Position numbers and translations under genes: made by a program
The notes under the pieces: generated by a model
Seen by the model: the letters and a program-made list of their open reading frames with translations, nothing else
Database searches by the model: none
What the model was told of the DNA's origin: nothing
Part shown: positions 1 to 10,906 of the stretch, in pieces
Layout: every line of letters begins with the position of its first letter
Position numbering within the stretch: position 1 is the stretch's first letter
Origin: Dugong dugon
Lineage: Eukaryota > Chordata > Mammalia > Sirenia > Dugongidae
DNA: 64,000 bases
Assembly: GCA_030035585.1 (NCBI GenBank)
Contig: CM057469.1
Coordinates: 18,718,501-18,782,500, forward strand
Direction of reading: 5' to 3'

Positions 1-1317
1 CCTATTTTTCTAAGTTTATACCAGTCTTTTATTTTATATTGCCTTGACTTCCTCTCCATATGAAAAAATCTATGTCTACATTTTTTAAGTCCCTCTTTTT
101 TGTTCTAATGTTGTCATCTTTTACATATTGACATCTGTTTCCCTGTTTTCAGTGGTTTAGCTTTGATTTATTTTTGTGACTTCCCTATCTGGATTGGTAT
201 CTGGTTGCTCTGTCCTGTGTTCTAGTCTTGGGTTGTTATCTGATGTTACTGATTTTCTAACTGGAGGGTTCCCTTCAGTATTTCTTGTAATTTTGGTTTG
301 GTTTTTGCAAATGCCCTAAACTTCTGTTTATCTGGAAATGCCCTAATTTTGCCATCATATTTGAGAGGCAGTTTTGCTAGATATATAATTCTTGGCTGGC
401 AGTCTTTTTCCTTCAAGGATTTATATATGTCATCCCATTGCCTTCTTGCCTGCATGGTTTCTGCTGAGTAGTCCGAGTTTATTCTTACTGACTCTCCTTT
501 GTAGATGACTTTTCGTTTACCCCTAGCTGCTCTTAAAATTCTCCTTTATCTTTGGTTTTGGCAAGTTTGATTATAATATGTGTTGGTGACTTTCTTTTGG
601 GATCTACCTTATGTGGGGTTTGATGAGCATCTTGGATAGATATCTTGTCATCTTTCACAATATCAGGGATGTTTTCTGCCAACAAATCTTTAACAATTCT
701 CTCTGTATTTTCTGTTATTCCCCCGTTCTGGTACTCCTATCACTCGTAGGTTATTCCTCTTGATGGAGTCCCACAGAATTCTCAGGGTTTCTTCATTTTT
801 TTAAATCCTTTTATCTGATTTTTACTCAAATAAGTTGGTTTTTTGTTTATCCATAGCCGCTCTTAAAAGTCTCTCTTTATCTTTGGTTTTGGCGAGTTTG
901 ATTATAATATGTCTTGGTGACTTTCTTCTGGGATCTACCTTATATGGGGTTTGTCTTCTCTATCTTTTTAATTTCCTCTATTGCGTGTTCTGCATTTTGC
1001 TTAATTTCCTTCCTAATTTCTTGAAAAGTTCTGTATATTGATCTTTTGTATTCTACCTCCAGTAATTCCAATAAATCTTCTTCCCCTGAAAAATTTCTAT
1101 ATTCTTTATTTTGGGAGCTTACTGAAGCCATCATGGATTGCCTCTTTATGTGATTTGATATTGACTGTTGTCTCTGAGTCATCAATAAGCTATTATATTT
1201 ATTTATTTTATGTTTGCTTACTGTGTCCTAGCTTCTTGTTTTGTTTTGATATGCCTAAATAGGCTGCTCATATGAGCTAGTTTGATTATTGGCACCTTTA
1301 AACCTCTAATGTCCTGT
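1..1317 (-). repeat. L1 LINE 5' portion with ORF1 remnants, internally rearranged
   Basis: The minus-strand frame at 1185-940 reads as an L1 ORF1 N-terminus (SSMMAS-like start, SSQNKEYRNFSGEEDLLELL, then a Glu/Lys coiled coil). Sequence from about 780 down to 246 reads as the later part of ORF1 with frameshifts and stops (DPKRKSPTHIIIKLAKTKDK-type region; ending LPLKYDGKIRAFPDKQKF). A segment of about 100 bp occurs twice (518-625 and 853-950). So the ORF1 is broken and either duplicated or made of two fragments. 1186-1317 resembles L1 5' leader sequence. Confidence 0.75.
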
Positions 1318-2079
1318 GACTGACTTATTTCATTCAGCATGATATTTTCAAGGTTCATCCATGTATCAGGACTTCAGTTCTCCTACTGGCTGAGTAGTAT
1401 TCCATTGTATGTCTGTAAAGGCAGTCCTCGGGTTTTGAACAAGATCCATTCCTCAGTCTGTCTTTACGCTGAATTTGTAAGTAAGTCGAAAGAGGTTCTT
1501 ATTTAGCCTATGTCAGTCAAATGTCTGTCTTAGTATATAGTATATATTTTATCTTTCTATGCACATAAAACACTTAAGAAACACTTCCAAACCATGCAAT
1601 GTTTTCATGAGCCTCACAAAGTAGTGTGTGCATTCATTATTAGAAATCATTGTAAGTATTTAACTGAAAATTTTAACATAATAGGCTTTATGGCAGTCCG
1701 TTCTGAAGCACGAGTTGTCCATGAGTCAGATGTTCGTAACCTGAGGACTACCTATACATTTTGTTTATCCATTCATCTGTTGATGGACATCTAGGCTTTT
1801 TCCATGTTTTGGCTATTGTGAATAGTGCTGCAACGAACATGGATGTACAAGTATCCGTTTGAGTTCCTCCTTTAATTCTTTTGGGTATATACCTAGGAGT
1901 GGAATTGCTGGGCCATATGGTAATTTTATGTTTAACTTTTTGAGGAACTGCCAAACTGTTTTCCACAGTGGCTGTATCATGTTACAACCCCAGCAGCAGT
2001 AAGTGAGGGTTCCAATATCTCTATATCCTCACTAACACCTGTTGTCTTCCATTATTTTTCTTCACAACCCAACTCCAAT
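1318..2079 (-). repeat. Old L1 (L1M-type) 3' end, split by a DNA transposon
   Basis: The sequence is the reverse complement of the familiar old-L1 3' region (CATTCAGCATGATATTTTCA, CCATTCATCTGTTGATGG, GGGTATATACCTAGGAGTGG and so on). It is interrupted at 1418-1752. The reading frames are decayed. Confidence 0.85.
1418..1752. mobile_element. Non-autonomous TIR DNA transposon (Tc1/mariner-like), about 335 bp
   Basis: The left end GGCAGTCCTCGGGTTTTGAA (1420-1439) matches the inverted right end GGTAGTCCTCAGGTTACGAA (read from 1752 leftward). The element sits inside an L1 whose sequence resumes directly, and TA dinucleotides flank it (1416-1417 and 1753-1754), as in mariner-type insertion. It contains no transposase frame. 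I cannot name the subfamily with certainty. Confidence 0.75.
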
Positions 2080-2215
2080 TCTAAGCTGTGTGATCTTGAA
2101 CAAGTCCCTCACCTGCTGTTACCTTTCAGTCATCTCATATATAACATGAAGATAATGCCTCCTCCTCAGAGTCGTTGCAGGGTTGACACTGGGCATATGG
2201 TGTGGACTCAATAAT
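2080..2215 (+). repeat. MIR SINE
   Basis: Recognisable MIR core: GCTGTGTGATCTTGAACAAG, a TCAGTCATCTCATATATAAC stretch, then GTTGCAGGGTTGACACTGGG. It is followed by a T-run at 2214-2231. Confidence 0.75.
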
Positions 2216-2231
2216 TTTTTTTTTTTTTTTA

Positions 2232-3225
2232 CAAACCCTCTTTTCCACAAAACAAGAATAAAGAGGTATAAACAGGAGTAGCACAATAGACTTCACCTTA
2301 TTTGGAAATTGCCAGCACTACAGTCTCACCAATGCAGTAAGTAGACTCAATAGCACACAACGACCTACACATTGTGATTTCAAGAATACTTGGAAAATCC
2401 TATTACCCAAGATGAGTCCTGCCCACATCTGAAATTCAACAATTAAAGATTCATTCCTTTGGATCAAAGCTTTGATTTCCATGAAATGGCAAGTCTCCCT
2501 GGAAGAAATAAAATAATAATTCGAACTGCTATCATTTACTGTGAAATTTTTTCATTCTTTCCTGAAAATTAAGAGAAGGTAGCCAAGGGCTGAAGGAGGA
2601 AAGTAGGGGTTATCCCAAAAGGAAAAAGGATACACAATTGGAAAGCTGGAAAAATTTATGAGAATACATGTACCTTTCCATAGACAAAGGTACTGACCTA
2701 TTTTCTTGGGACAGAGCTTATGCTGCATAGCATCTGCTATGTAACACTTGCATTAATGACAGTCCAAAATATTTAGGATTTCAGCCACAATATTCCTTCC
2801 TCCAAGTCCCTAGAGCTGCAGAAGATGTAAATATTTTGTCTGGGAGATTATCAAGGCTCTGGTCAAGATCAACCAGACTCAAGAGACCACAAGGAATATA
2901 AAAAATGGTTCATGAAATTCTGTTGCTCGTTGAATACCGGGTGCTGCTGCAATAGTTTCCCTATCCTTCACTGAACAACTGTGAAAATGAGATTTAGGAG
3001 AGAAATGAGATTGGGGAGTATCACTGCCCCTATCTAGGAAATTAAAAATAAATAAGACAGTAAGGAAATAGCTTTGTGGGATCAGTAGGACTGGAAATTC
3101 TTTGTGGGGGTTAGACTATCTCGCATACTTTTTGAATCCCATAACACATTGATAGCACATATCAACTGTAGACACGTGATAAGTTCCTGTTGGGTCATTG
3201 CTGATAGATTGTAACTGCATGATGG
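2232..3225. other. Stretch without recognised gene or repeat
   Basis: Ordinary AT-rich intronic sequence. I see no coding frame and no repeat I can name. Confidence 0.5.
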
Positions 3226-3345
3226 CAGTGACTGGGTTTGTCTGGTTGACCATCAAGCACAAATGCTTTACTCACAGTTGGCCTTCAATAAATACTTGTG
3301 AATTGCATGCATAAATGAATGAACAAGTGAATGAATGGAGGGATG
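3226..3345 (+). repeat. L2/MIR-type 3' end
   Basis: Weak match to the common tail GCCTTCAATAAATACTTGTG followed by AATGAATGAAC-type repeats. Confidence 0.45.
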
Positions 3346-3464
3346 GACTCATAAAGAGATAAATGAGTCAGATAATATAAATCTGGAAACAAAGGAGCAG
3401 CCTGAATTCTCCCCTATTCAGATACCTACTACCATCTAACGCATACTTCTGAGCCAGATCACCC

Positions 3465-3545
3465 CAAGGAGGAAGGAAGGAAGGAGAAAGAAAAAGAGGG
3501 AGGGAGAGAGGGAAGTATATATGTGCACGAATGGGGGAGGGAAGA
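3465..3545 (+). repeat. Purine-rich (GGAA/GA) simple repeat
   Basis: GGAAGGAAGGAAGGAGAAAG then GAGGGAGGGAGAGAGGGAAG: a strand-asymmetric purine tract. Confidence 0.85.
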
Positions 3546-3689
3546 TGTGTTATATTCACTACCATTTTGCCCTCTTTTGTAATGAGGACTTGTCATTCTA
3601 CCAGGCACAAGTCTAAGGATGTTTAGATTTGCATCTAATAGGGATTAAAAGTGTTCAAAGTCCCAGGGTAATGGGTTTTCTAGCCAGTG

Positions 3690-3815
3690 CATCAGGAATA
3701 AGGAGACCTGTGTCTGCCTTAGCTCTGTCACCAACAATATGACCTGAATAAAGCAATAATACTTCTGGGCCTTAATTTCCTGATCTCTAAAATGAATGAG
3801 GGGAATTAAATGCCC
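3690..3815 (+). repeat. MIR SINE
   Basis: GACCTGTGTCTGCCTTAGCT..CACCAACAATATGACCTGAA..CTTAATTTCCTGATCTCTAA follows the MIR consensus order. Confidence 0.7.
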
Positions 3816-3819
3816 TTAG

Positions 3820-4440
3820 GCCCCACATGGTCTGGCCCCTGCTTGGAATTCCAGCCACATTGTCACCTCTCCCCTCCTTGCTTCCTCCACCCCTGCTATC
3901 TGGGCCACCTTCCCACCACCAGCTGGCCACTATGCTTCTTTGACCTCCCAGTCTAAGTTAGAACCCCTTGTTATACTTTCTCATAGCACCCTTCTTATCT
4001 CAGTTTATAACTTCATATTTATGGTTTAATGTCTACACCTACCCCAACTGTAAATAATAACTAGTATTTATAGAGCACTTACCAAATATTAGATTCTGTT
4101 CTAATCCCTTTACATACATTATTTATTTTTATACTTACAATAACCTTTGAGGTAGGTATTTTTATCATCCCCACTTTACAGATGAGGAAATTGAGGCCCA
4201 GAGACTCAAGTAACTTGTCTGAGGGCACACAGTTTATTAAGTGTCTGTTCTGGGATTTGAATTCAGGCTGTCCAGCTCCAGAGCCTGCAATGACTCTGCC
4301 ATCCTGATCTGAACCTCCCTAAAGGCAGGCACTGGGTGTGTTTTGCTCACTGCTGTATCTCCGATGCCTGGCTCAGTGTCCGAGTGAGGCGGCATGGAGG
4401 GAGTAATCACTGAGTATCTGCTGAGTGAATGAATGAAAGG
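3820..4440 (+). repeat. L2 LINE 3' end, split by a MIR
   Basis: The left half (3820-4058) has L2 tail sequence (CATGGTCTGGCCCCTGCTTG; TTTAATGTCTACACCTACCC). The right half (4303-4440) has its continuation (CTAAAGGCAGGCACTGGGTG; GCTCACTGCTGTATCTCCGA; TGAATGAATGAAAGG). The piece between is a MIR in the opposite direction. Confidence 0.75.
4059..4302 (-). repeat. Near full-length MIR SINE inserted in an L2
   Basis: On the plus strand it reads as reversed MIR: AGTATTTATAGAGCACTTAC, CACTTTACAGATGAGGAAAT, TTGAATTCAGGCTGTCCAGC. It interrupts the L2 tail at 4058/4303. Confidence 0.85.
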
Positions 4441-4970
4441 AATCACAAAACCAATCTCGTTTCTTAGCTTTCTCTGCCCTGTAGCCTGAACAAGGGCCTC
4501 TAAGTAAGAAAGGAGTGCGGGCTGAGGCTGAGACGTTACTGAAAATGCTCAAATGTGAAGATGAAACCTACCTGTGAAGTTCAAGGGCTCTGTCATTTGT
4601 ATAGCAGTGTTAATAATTTTGGGGACACCAGGAAAATCACACACTGATTATCCTGGATACCAAAACTGTAGCTGATTGTTGTCTATATTGTGAATGTCAT
4701 TTACTTTACTGCTGGGGCATTACCATGGCAAAGCATCTCTATAAATCGCTTTAAATTATAAAAATATACTTCCCTGGGAGTAAATATAACTTTTGGCTCT
4801 ATCTACTTCTGTATTGTTTCCATGGTTTACAATGAGCATGTATTACTATTATAAATTTTTTATATAAAATATTGAAAATAAATCCTTAAAAAATATACTT
4901 TCTCTCTCTTGCTTGTCCCTGCTTCCCAATGGGTCACCATTATCAGCCATTAGAGACTTCTGAAGTGTGT
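4441..4970. other. Stretch without recognised gene or repeat
   Basis: AT-rich with no recognised repeat. Confidence 0.5.
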
Positions 4971-5012
4971 ACGTGTGCGTGTGTATATGTGTGAGATTGT
5001 GTGTGTACGTGT
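4971..5012 (+). repeat. (GT)n-rich microsatellite, imperfect
   Basis: GTGTGTACGTGTGCGTGTGT and related TG repeats with interruptions. Confidence 0.85.
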
Positions 5013-5029
5013 TTTAAAGAACAACAACA

Positions 5030-5527
5030 GGACTAATGGACAGCAACTACCACGGCCTCCACCAGACTGAATCCAATACAATTAGATGGTGCCTGGCTAC
5101 CACCACTGACTGCTCTGACTGGGGTCACAATAGAGGGTCCCGGACAGCTGGAAAAAAATGTAGAACAAAACTGTAACTCACAAAAAAAGACCAGATTTAC
5201 TGGCCTGACAGAGACTGGAGAAACACTGAGAGTATGGCCTCCGGACACCCTTTTAGTTCAGTAATGATGTCACTCCCGAGGTTCATCATTCAGACAAAGA
5301 TCAGACAGCCCCATAAAACAAAATGAGACACATGGGGCACAGCAGTCCAGGGACAAGGAATAGAAGGCAGGAGGGGACAGCAAAGCTGGTCATAGGGAAC
5401 CCATGGCTGAGAAGGGACAGTGTTGACATGTCATGGGGTTGTTAACCATTGTCATAGAACAGTACGTGTACTGTTAATGAGAAACTATTTGTTCTACAAA
5501 TCTTCATCTAAAGTATAACAACAACAA
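5030..5527 (+). mobile_element. 5'-truncated L1: 3' UTR only
   Basis: It matches, in order, the 3' UTR of the larger L1 copies at 37564-39163 and 58948-61435 (CACCACTGACTGCTCTGACT; CAGAGACTGGAGAAACACTG; CTTCATCTAAAGTATAACAA tail). It is bounded by a 14-base direct repeat AAAGAACAACAACA at 5016-5029 and 5528-5541, read as the target-site duplication. Confidence 0.85.
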
Positions 5528-5757
5528 AAAGAACAACAACAAAAAATCCAAAACCTGTTGCTGTCGAGTCGATTCTGACTCATAGCAACCCTACAGGACA
5601 GAGCAGAAATGTCCCATAGGGTTTCCAAGGCTGTAATCTTTATGAAAGCAGACTGCCACATCTTTCTCCCACAGAGCGGCCGGTAGGTTTGAATCGCCAA
5701 CCTCTTGGTTAGCAGCTGAGCACGTAACTACTGTGTCACCAGGGCTCCTTGGTTAAA
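5528..5757 (-). repeat. AfroSINE (tail interrupted by L1)
   Basis: Reversed SINE: GCTGTCGAGTCGATTCTGAC (tail), GGGTTTCCAAGGCTGTAATC, TTGGTTAGCAGCTGAGCACG, CACCAGGGCTCC (head). The AAC-rich 3' tail is cut by the L1 at 5030-5527. Confidence 0.92.
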
Positions 5758-6084
5758 GAACAAGATTATCATAATTACACTGCGCTAAAATAAAAGATCA
5801 GCCTCCACTGCCCTCTTCAAAGTGCTCTTCTCTGGAAAAGTAATAACCTGGGACAAAGGCATGCCCCACCTCTCCTCAGATCTTCCTGGCTGATGGAAAC
5901 TCTTCAAGGCTAAGTGTTGAAGGATAATAAATAGGTTTAAATTATGCAACACACCAGTTCATTAAAAATAATAAATGTTATCCTAGAGGCCCACAGCTTA
6001 TAAGAGGATTACAGGAATAGAAGCAAGATGGCTAGACAGAGCTTTTTCCTTATTTTCCAGGCCTTCAACATTCTGCACGTTTAA

Positions 6085-7180
6085 GCTTGTTATTCATTCA
6101 ACAAATATTTATTTATTAGAGTCCAACTATAGGCAAGGAATTAGGTGCTGCAGAAGATTCAAATATGAGTAAGATATAATCCCTGCCCTTTGAGGGTCTC
6201 AAAGCACTTGCCAGAATCTTTAGATGCAGAATGGAGTCAACCAAAAGTAGGGCTTCTTATTTCAAGATTCTTTTTCTACCAAGCACTGAGGGAGTTATAT
6301 TTTGTTCCTCTTGAGGAGCTTACCATCCAGAGGGGGAAAAGGAGATGGAATATAAACAACTATAGCACATGTAGGTGCCAATGAAAGAGGTAAGAAGACC
6401 ACAGCCAGTGAGAGGAGGATGTGCTCAGAGCCATTTGGAAGGACTGGCAATCACTTTCTAAAAAGGTGGCATTTGGAAAAGCTGATGGATGAGTAGGGCT
6501 TTGATGCGTAGAATGAGCCAAGGGTAGTATTCAAAGTGAAAGAAGATTTTAAAAAAAATTCAAGGGAGAATTCTGAGGTTTATTAAATTGCAACAGTCTG
6601 AGTTGGTTAGAACAGCGATCCTCAAAGCATCACCTGGGAACATGCTAGAAACACAATTCTCAGGCCCATCCTATTCTGAGAGTGGGATGCAGCAACCTGT
6701 GTTCTCACAAGCCCTCCGAGGGATTCTGAAGCATGCTAAAGTTTAAGAACTGGGCTGGAGCACAGGACTCATATAGGCGATACACCTTGGAAAGATGGGT
6801 AGGAGGCCAGCAGGTCTTAAACGGAGGTCAAAAGAATTTACGCTAAGTTCGCCATTCAACAGAGAGACCATGAAGGTGTTTTGAACAGATCAGTGATAAG
6901 AGTGGCACTTGAAAATAAACTTGAATATGTACTTGGAAAATACAATGAAAGTTGTGTTTAGGGACATCACGAATGGGAAGAAAACGGATTTAGGAAGACA
7001 CAGGTTGGAGGCTGAGAGACAAGTATAGACAACCAGACCAATGCAAAGGGGAAGTTTACAGGGCTCAACCATGGAGCAGAGTCCGGGGAGGAGACACAAA
7101 AACTACTATATTTTATTCTTGCTGACCAGAAGAATGTTGTGTTGGTAACAAAAGACAGGGCTAACTGAAAGGTTAGAGGT
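6085..7180 (+). repeat. Old dispersed repeat of unassigned family, split by a MER5-like element
   Basis: The order of phrases is that of a common old mammalian repeat: ATTCATTCAACAAATATTTA, ATAATCCCTGCCCTTTGAGG, an amino-free filler, then after a break CATGAAGGTGTTTTGAACAG and GATCAGTGATAAGAGTGGCA. I could not settle the family by eye. The segment 6612-6760 within it is a separate insertion. Confidence 0.5.
6612..6760 (-). mobile_element. MER5-like non-autonomous hAT transposon fragment
   Basis: AGCGATCCTCAAAGCATCAC at one side and CATGCTAAAGTTTAAGAACT at the other correspond to the paired ends of MER5-type elements; the internal CCTGTGTTCTCACAAGCCCT also fits. Confidence 0.65.
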
Positions 7181-7335
7181 TGGAGTCCACCCAGAGGCAC
7201 CTTGAAAGAAAGGCCTGGTGATCTACTTCTGAAAAATCAGCCACTGAAAGCCCTATACAGCACAGTTCTACTCTGGTACACATAGGATTGCCAAGAGTCG
7301 GAGTCAACTCAACGGCAACTGGGTACTGTAGGGAC
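7181..7335 (+). repeat. AfroSINE, 5'-truncated
   Basis: CAGAGGCACCTTGAAAGAAA, CTGGTGATCTACTTCTGAAA and AAGAGTCGGAGTCAACTCAA in canonical order. Confidence 0.88.
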
Positions 7336-7957
7336 AGCATCTAATTATTATGTCATTGTACCGGGAACCACAATATATCAGGTCCTAACACCAGACAAAA
7401 GAACACTAGCAGTAAGCAGTCCTGGGTTCTTCCTTCCTCAGAAAGACATCCTGAGGGACCTAGAAAATAACCTCAGATCCCAGGCAAAGGCTCCAGTCCC
7501 TCTGTCGCCCAGTGAGGAGCACAACAAGTGAAAACCTCTCACTGAGGACATGAGACAGGCTGTCTTCTTCCTCCCAGCTCTAAAGAAGAGCCCAAAGGTG
7601 CAATGATCCTTTAAGTATCCTGGCCTGAGAAGATCAAAGGCAAGGATTTAAGAAGTGGAAATGCAGACACTCCTCCACCTCCCACCTCATCCTAAAAAAA
7701 TCACAGGTTCACGTTTATGTTACTCATTTCTCCTAAGGAATTCAGGAAATTTGCAGATCAAAATCTTTGTAATCCATCTAGTATACTTCACAAAATCAGG
7801 GAGGATGCTCACCACCAGTAACTCCCCTCTTTAAACGATGCTGAAACTGGGGCACAGCAAAAGAATAATGTTATTCCCATCTCAGAAAGAGGAACAGAAT
7901 CCCCAAACTATGCCAAAGAAGCAGTAGAAAAGTAACAGCATAATTTGAAGGTACTGT
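7336..7957. other. Stretch without recognised gene or repeat
   Basis: No named repeat. A short CCCATCTCAGAAAGAGGAAC segment near 7877 may be a MIR relic. Confidence 0.45.
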
Positions 7958-8140
7958 TGGTGCCCTGGTGTGGCACAGTGATTAAGAGCTTGGCTGCTAA
8001 CCAAAAGGTCGGCAGTTTGAATCCACCAGCCACTCCTTGGAAACCCTATGGGGCAGTTCTCCTCTGTCCTATAGGGTTGCCATGAGTCGGAATCAATTCG
8101 ACGAAAACAGGTTTGGGTGTTTTTTGTTGTTGTTGTTGCA
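7958..8140 (+). repeat. AfroSINE with GTT-rich tail
   Basis: Head CCCTGGTGTGGCACAGTGAT, B-box-like region CGGCAGTTTGAATCCACCAG, then TTGCCATGAGTCGGAATCAA and a (TTG)n tail. It is close to full length for the short subtype that lacks the AAGAAAGGCC segment. Confidence 0.93.
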
Positions 8141-9099
8141 AGTTTTGTTCACTTGAGTAAAAGTAATATGTTAACAATTGGGACAGCTCAAATGGAGCTA
8201 TTCAGGGATACAACAGTGGTTACTAAAAGGCAGTCTGGAAAATCATCTCTCACAGATCACAGTAGTTCTTACATAAAATCCTTGCAGAGCCAATAAAAAA
8301 CAGCAATTATTGAGGCCTCCCAAGCAGTTATCTTTATAATCTGGCCCATTTTTAATTTTTCTCCATATGTGAAATGCCCTGGAGCCTTCTATATTATATG
8401 TGGACTACATGAATACAGCAACCTTAGTCAAACAATTGTTAAAATCTACAATCCTCTCCCAACACACACACACGCTATAAGGAAAAATACAATTGAAATA
8501 AGAGGTTTTAATTCTCCTTGTTGAAAATAAGGGAAGAGACTCCCCTCCTCTGTTCTTTCAGAATTCGCTTTAGATAACTTGTAATTGTAAACTGTCTCTT
8601 TGAGAAGTATGTAAATATAAGATATCTCCTCACAGCTACCTCTTTGAAATATAACTTCAGGTGATCCTCTCCTACTTTCCTGTCTCCTGGAAGCCCAGGT
8701 GGCCCAGCTGGAAATTGCAAAAAATTCTGCCATAAAAATCATACATTTCTCCAATTTGCAAATTGTTTATTAAATTATAAAGCAATCAAATACTGTGTTA
8801 TCCCTTTAAATTAATACATGATATTTTTAACAATACTCTCAAGCTAAAAGTCAATTTCAAAAGTGAAAAACACAGTACTCTTTTGTCTCCATACACTGAG
8901 TTTGCAAAGTAGTGTTGCTATTTCACCAAAGTCTTTGCAACTCTAATCCTGTACAACATGCTCAGCGAAGGTCTCCCATTCCGTAACCTTCTCCTGCATC
9001 AAGCAATCTACGCAAAATGAAACTCCAAACCAATCCCAAACCAAGGGACAAGTTTTTAAAATGCAATTGCGACAATGATGAGGAACTAGGCCTTCTCCA
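8141..9099. other. Stretch without recognised gene or repeat
   Basis: AT-rich sequence with a short (CA)n at 8461-8475. A 102-codon minus-strand frame (8754-8446) is open but has no recognisable domain. No 5' LTR for the downstream retroviral remnant was found here. Confidence 0.45.
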
Positions 9100-10906
9100 A
9101 AGCTAAACCTGGTGACTGTATATTTTGGAGACGACATCAGAGGAAACAGCCTTTGAGCCACAGTGGACGGGACCCTACCATGTAGTCCTGACCAATGACA
9201 CTGCAGTCAAATTACAAGGCATCCAAACTTGGGTATGTATTTCCCAGTCAAGAAGGGCTCTACTTGGCCCTGTTCTACTGGCAGGGATGTTAAATCAAAT
9301 TGACCAGAAATAAAAGCAGATGATGTCACGAGGTAGACTGCATCTTCCCAAGACAACAGATCAAGTAAAACAAAAGACTCACCGCTCCTTATCCTGTGCT
9401 TCTCCTTTGCACTAGCCTGGAAGAACAGCTCTATGATTCTCATCTCCCAGGCCTTCACAAAGGGGGAATCTCACTAACTGCTGGATTTGCCAGCACAAAC
9501 CCCGTTCTGTTCATGACTCCTGAGATCCACTGGCCTTTCTCATAACTGGTTTTTCCAGAGTTCCTAATGCCACTATAGTTACCAACAGGACCACTATGCT
9601 TCAATGGTCACTGGGGTTCAACTCTTACACCCTAATCAGCCTGTGCCTGGCTTCAATCTTTGGGCTGCTGTTGTTCTAATGGCACAGTTAGCACCAAAAC
9701 AATTGGGCACCCCCAAAAGACATTTTTATAAATACTACTACTCATGATCTTCTCTGGTCTTATACTTACTGGGACACCATTTGCCCCAGTCAAACGTATA
9801 CTAAAAAAACTCACACCTAGTTCCACGACTATGCCAAATATTCAGAAAAGAGACAATCTCACTTGGATGCCTTTCTATATGCAATTAACAGCTTTACAAA
9901 ATCATGGCTTGGAAGTGCAAATCAAAGTATTCCAGAAGGTGAATCTGTTAATAACCAGAACCTAGGAGGGTCATTATGTGCTCCACCCGGGTACATCTTT
10001 ATCTGTGGAGGAACCCATTGTGCAGCTCAAAATCCTGACAAGGAATATACATGGATATTAACATGCCTTAATGGCTGGCTTTGAGGGGACAATGCGCTCT
10101 TGCAGTGCTGATGATCCATTTATCCGTCCATAATTAATCAATCAGAAATGGCCCACTGGGCTGCACCTCTTAATCTTTGTAGAGCTAAATGAGAATTACC
10201 AGGACGTGCTCATGATTCATGATTTGCTTCTTTCAGTAGATCCCTCCTACCATGGCTAGTCAGCACTAATGAACACATGATGAGAAATTTGTCAATTACA
10301 TTAGGAAATATTGCAGAGTCTTCTGCTAAGGCACTAGCAGCCCAAGAAAAGTATTTAGACTCCTTAGCAAGTTTTCCTAGATAATAGGATATCTCTCGAC
10401 TATCTCCTTGCTGAGCAGGGAGGAGTCTGTGAAGTGGCTAATACTACCTGTTGTACTTGAATTAACGCTTCTGGGGAAGTCAAGACTCAATTACATGAAA
10501 TAGTAAACCAAACTGCCTGGCTCAAGGAAGTAAACTCTTACACAGGTCATTTTTTTACCTATTTGACGTGAACTGGTTTGGGTCATGGAGACCTTGGCTT
10601 CAGAGTGCATTCCAAACACAGAACATTGTTCTCCTTATAATTATAGTCTCCCTTGTGCCCTGTATCCTCTCGAGAGTCTTAAATGTGTGTTCACAGCTGC
10701 TAAAAAATCAAAAGATGATCTCATTGATCATCAAAAGAAAAATAAAGGGAAAAACTGTCTGCAAGAATATGAGCTTGACATCATGACATGTGAATACTAT
10801 GCAGACTCAGACTGGACAAGACAGTGGTGACCAAGAGTAGCACTTCTGCCTTAAAATTCTCATCACATCTCTCATACAAATGAAAGTATGATCAAAAGGG
10901 GGGAGT
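9100..10906 (+). pseudogene. Class I (gamma-type) endogenous retrovirus remnant: pol tail and env, disabled
   Basis: The first part (about 9100-9300) reads as the C-terminal end of a gamma-type pol (integrase tail with a WTGPY motif and a TAVKLQG stretch). Then follows a decayed env. Its TM part has a CX6CC motif around 10420-10455, and downstream a hydrophobic membrane-anchor segment (about 10620-10690). Frames are broken by stop codons and shifts, including one between the CX6CC region and the anchor. gag, most of pol and the 5' LTR are absent. A polypurine tract AAAAGGGGGGAG lies at 10894-10905, directly before the LTR. It is non-functional as read. I infer class I from the motif type, the AATAAAGCCAATGAGC phrase in the LTR and the gene order. 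Confidence 0.8.

Noticed and set aside
3465-3545. Possible CRISPR-like or tandem array
   Set aside because: It is a purine simple repeat. Regular spacers are absent and the host is a mammal.
5030-5527. Unique conserved block because of its repeat in two other places
   Set aside because: All three places are the 3' UTR of the same L1 family, so the similarity comes from a shared mobile element.
8446-8754. 102-codon minus-strand ORF
   Set aside because: No recognisable domain, signal or splice context, and the length is not remarkable for AT-balanced intron.
9125-10830. Domesticated (syncytin-like) env gene
   Set aside because: Stop codons and frameshifts interrupt both the surface and the transmembrane parts; no single open frame spans env.
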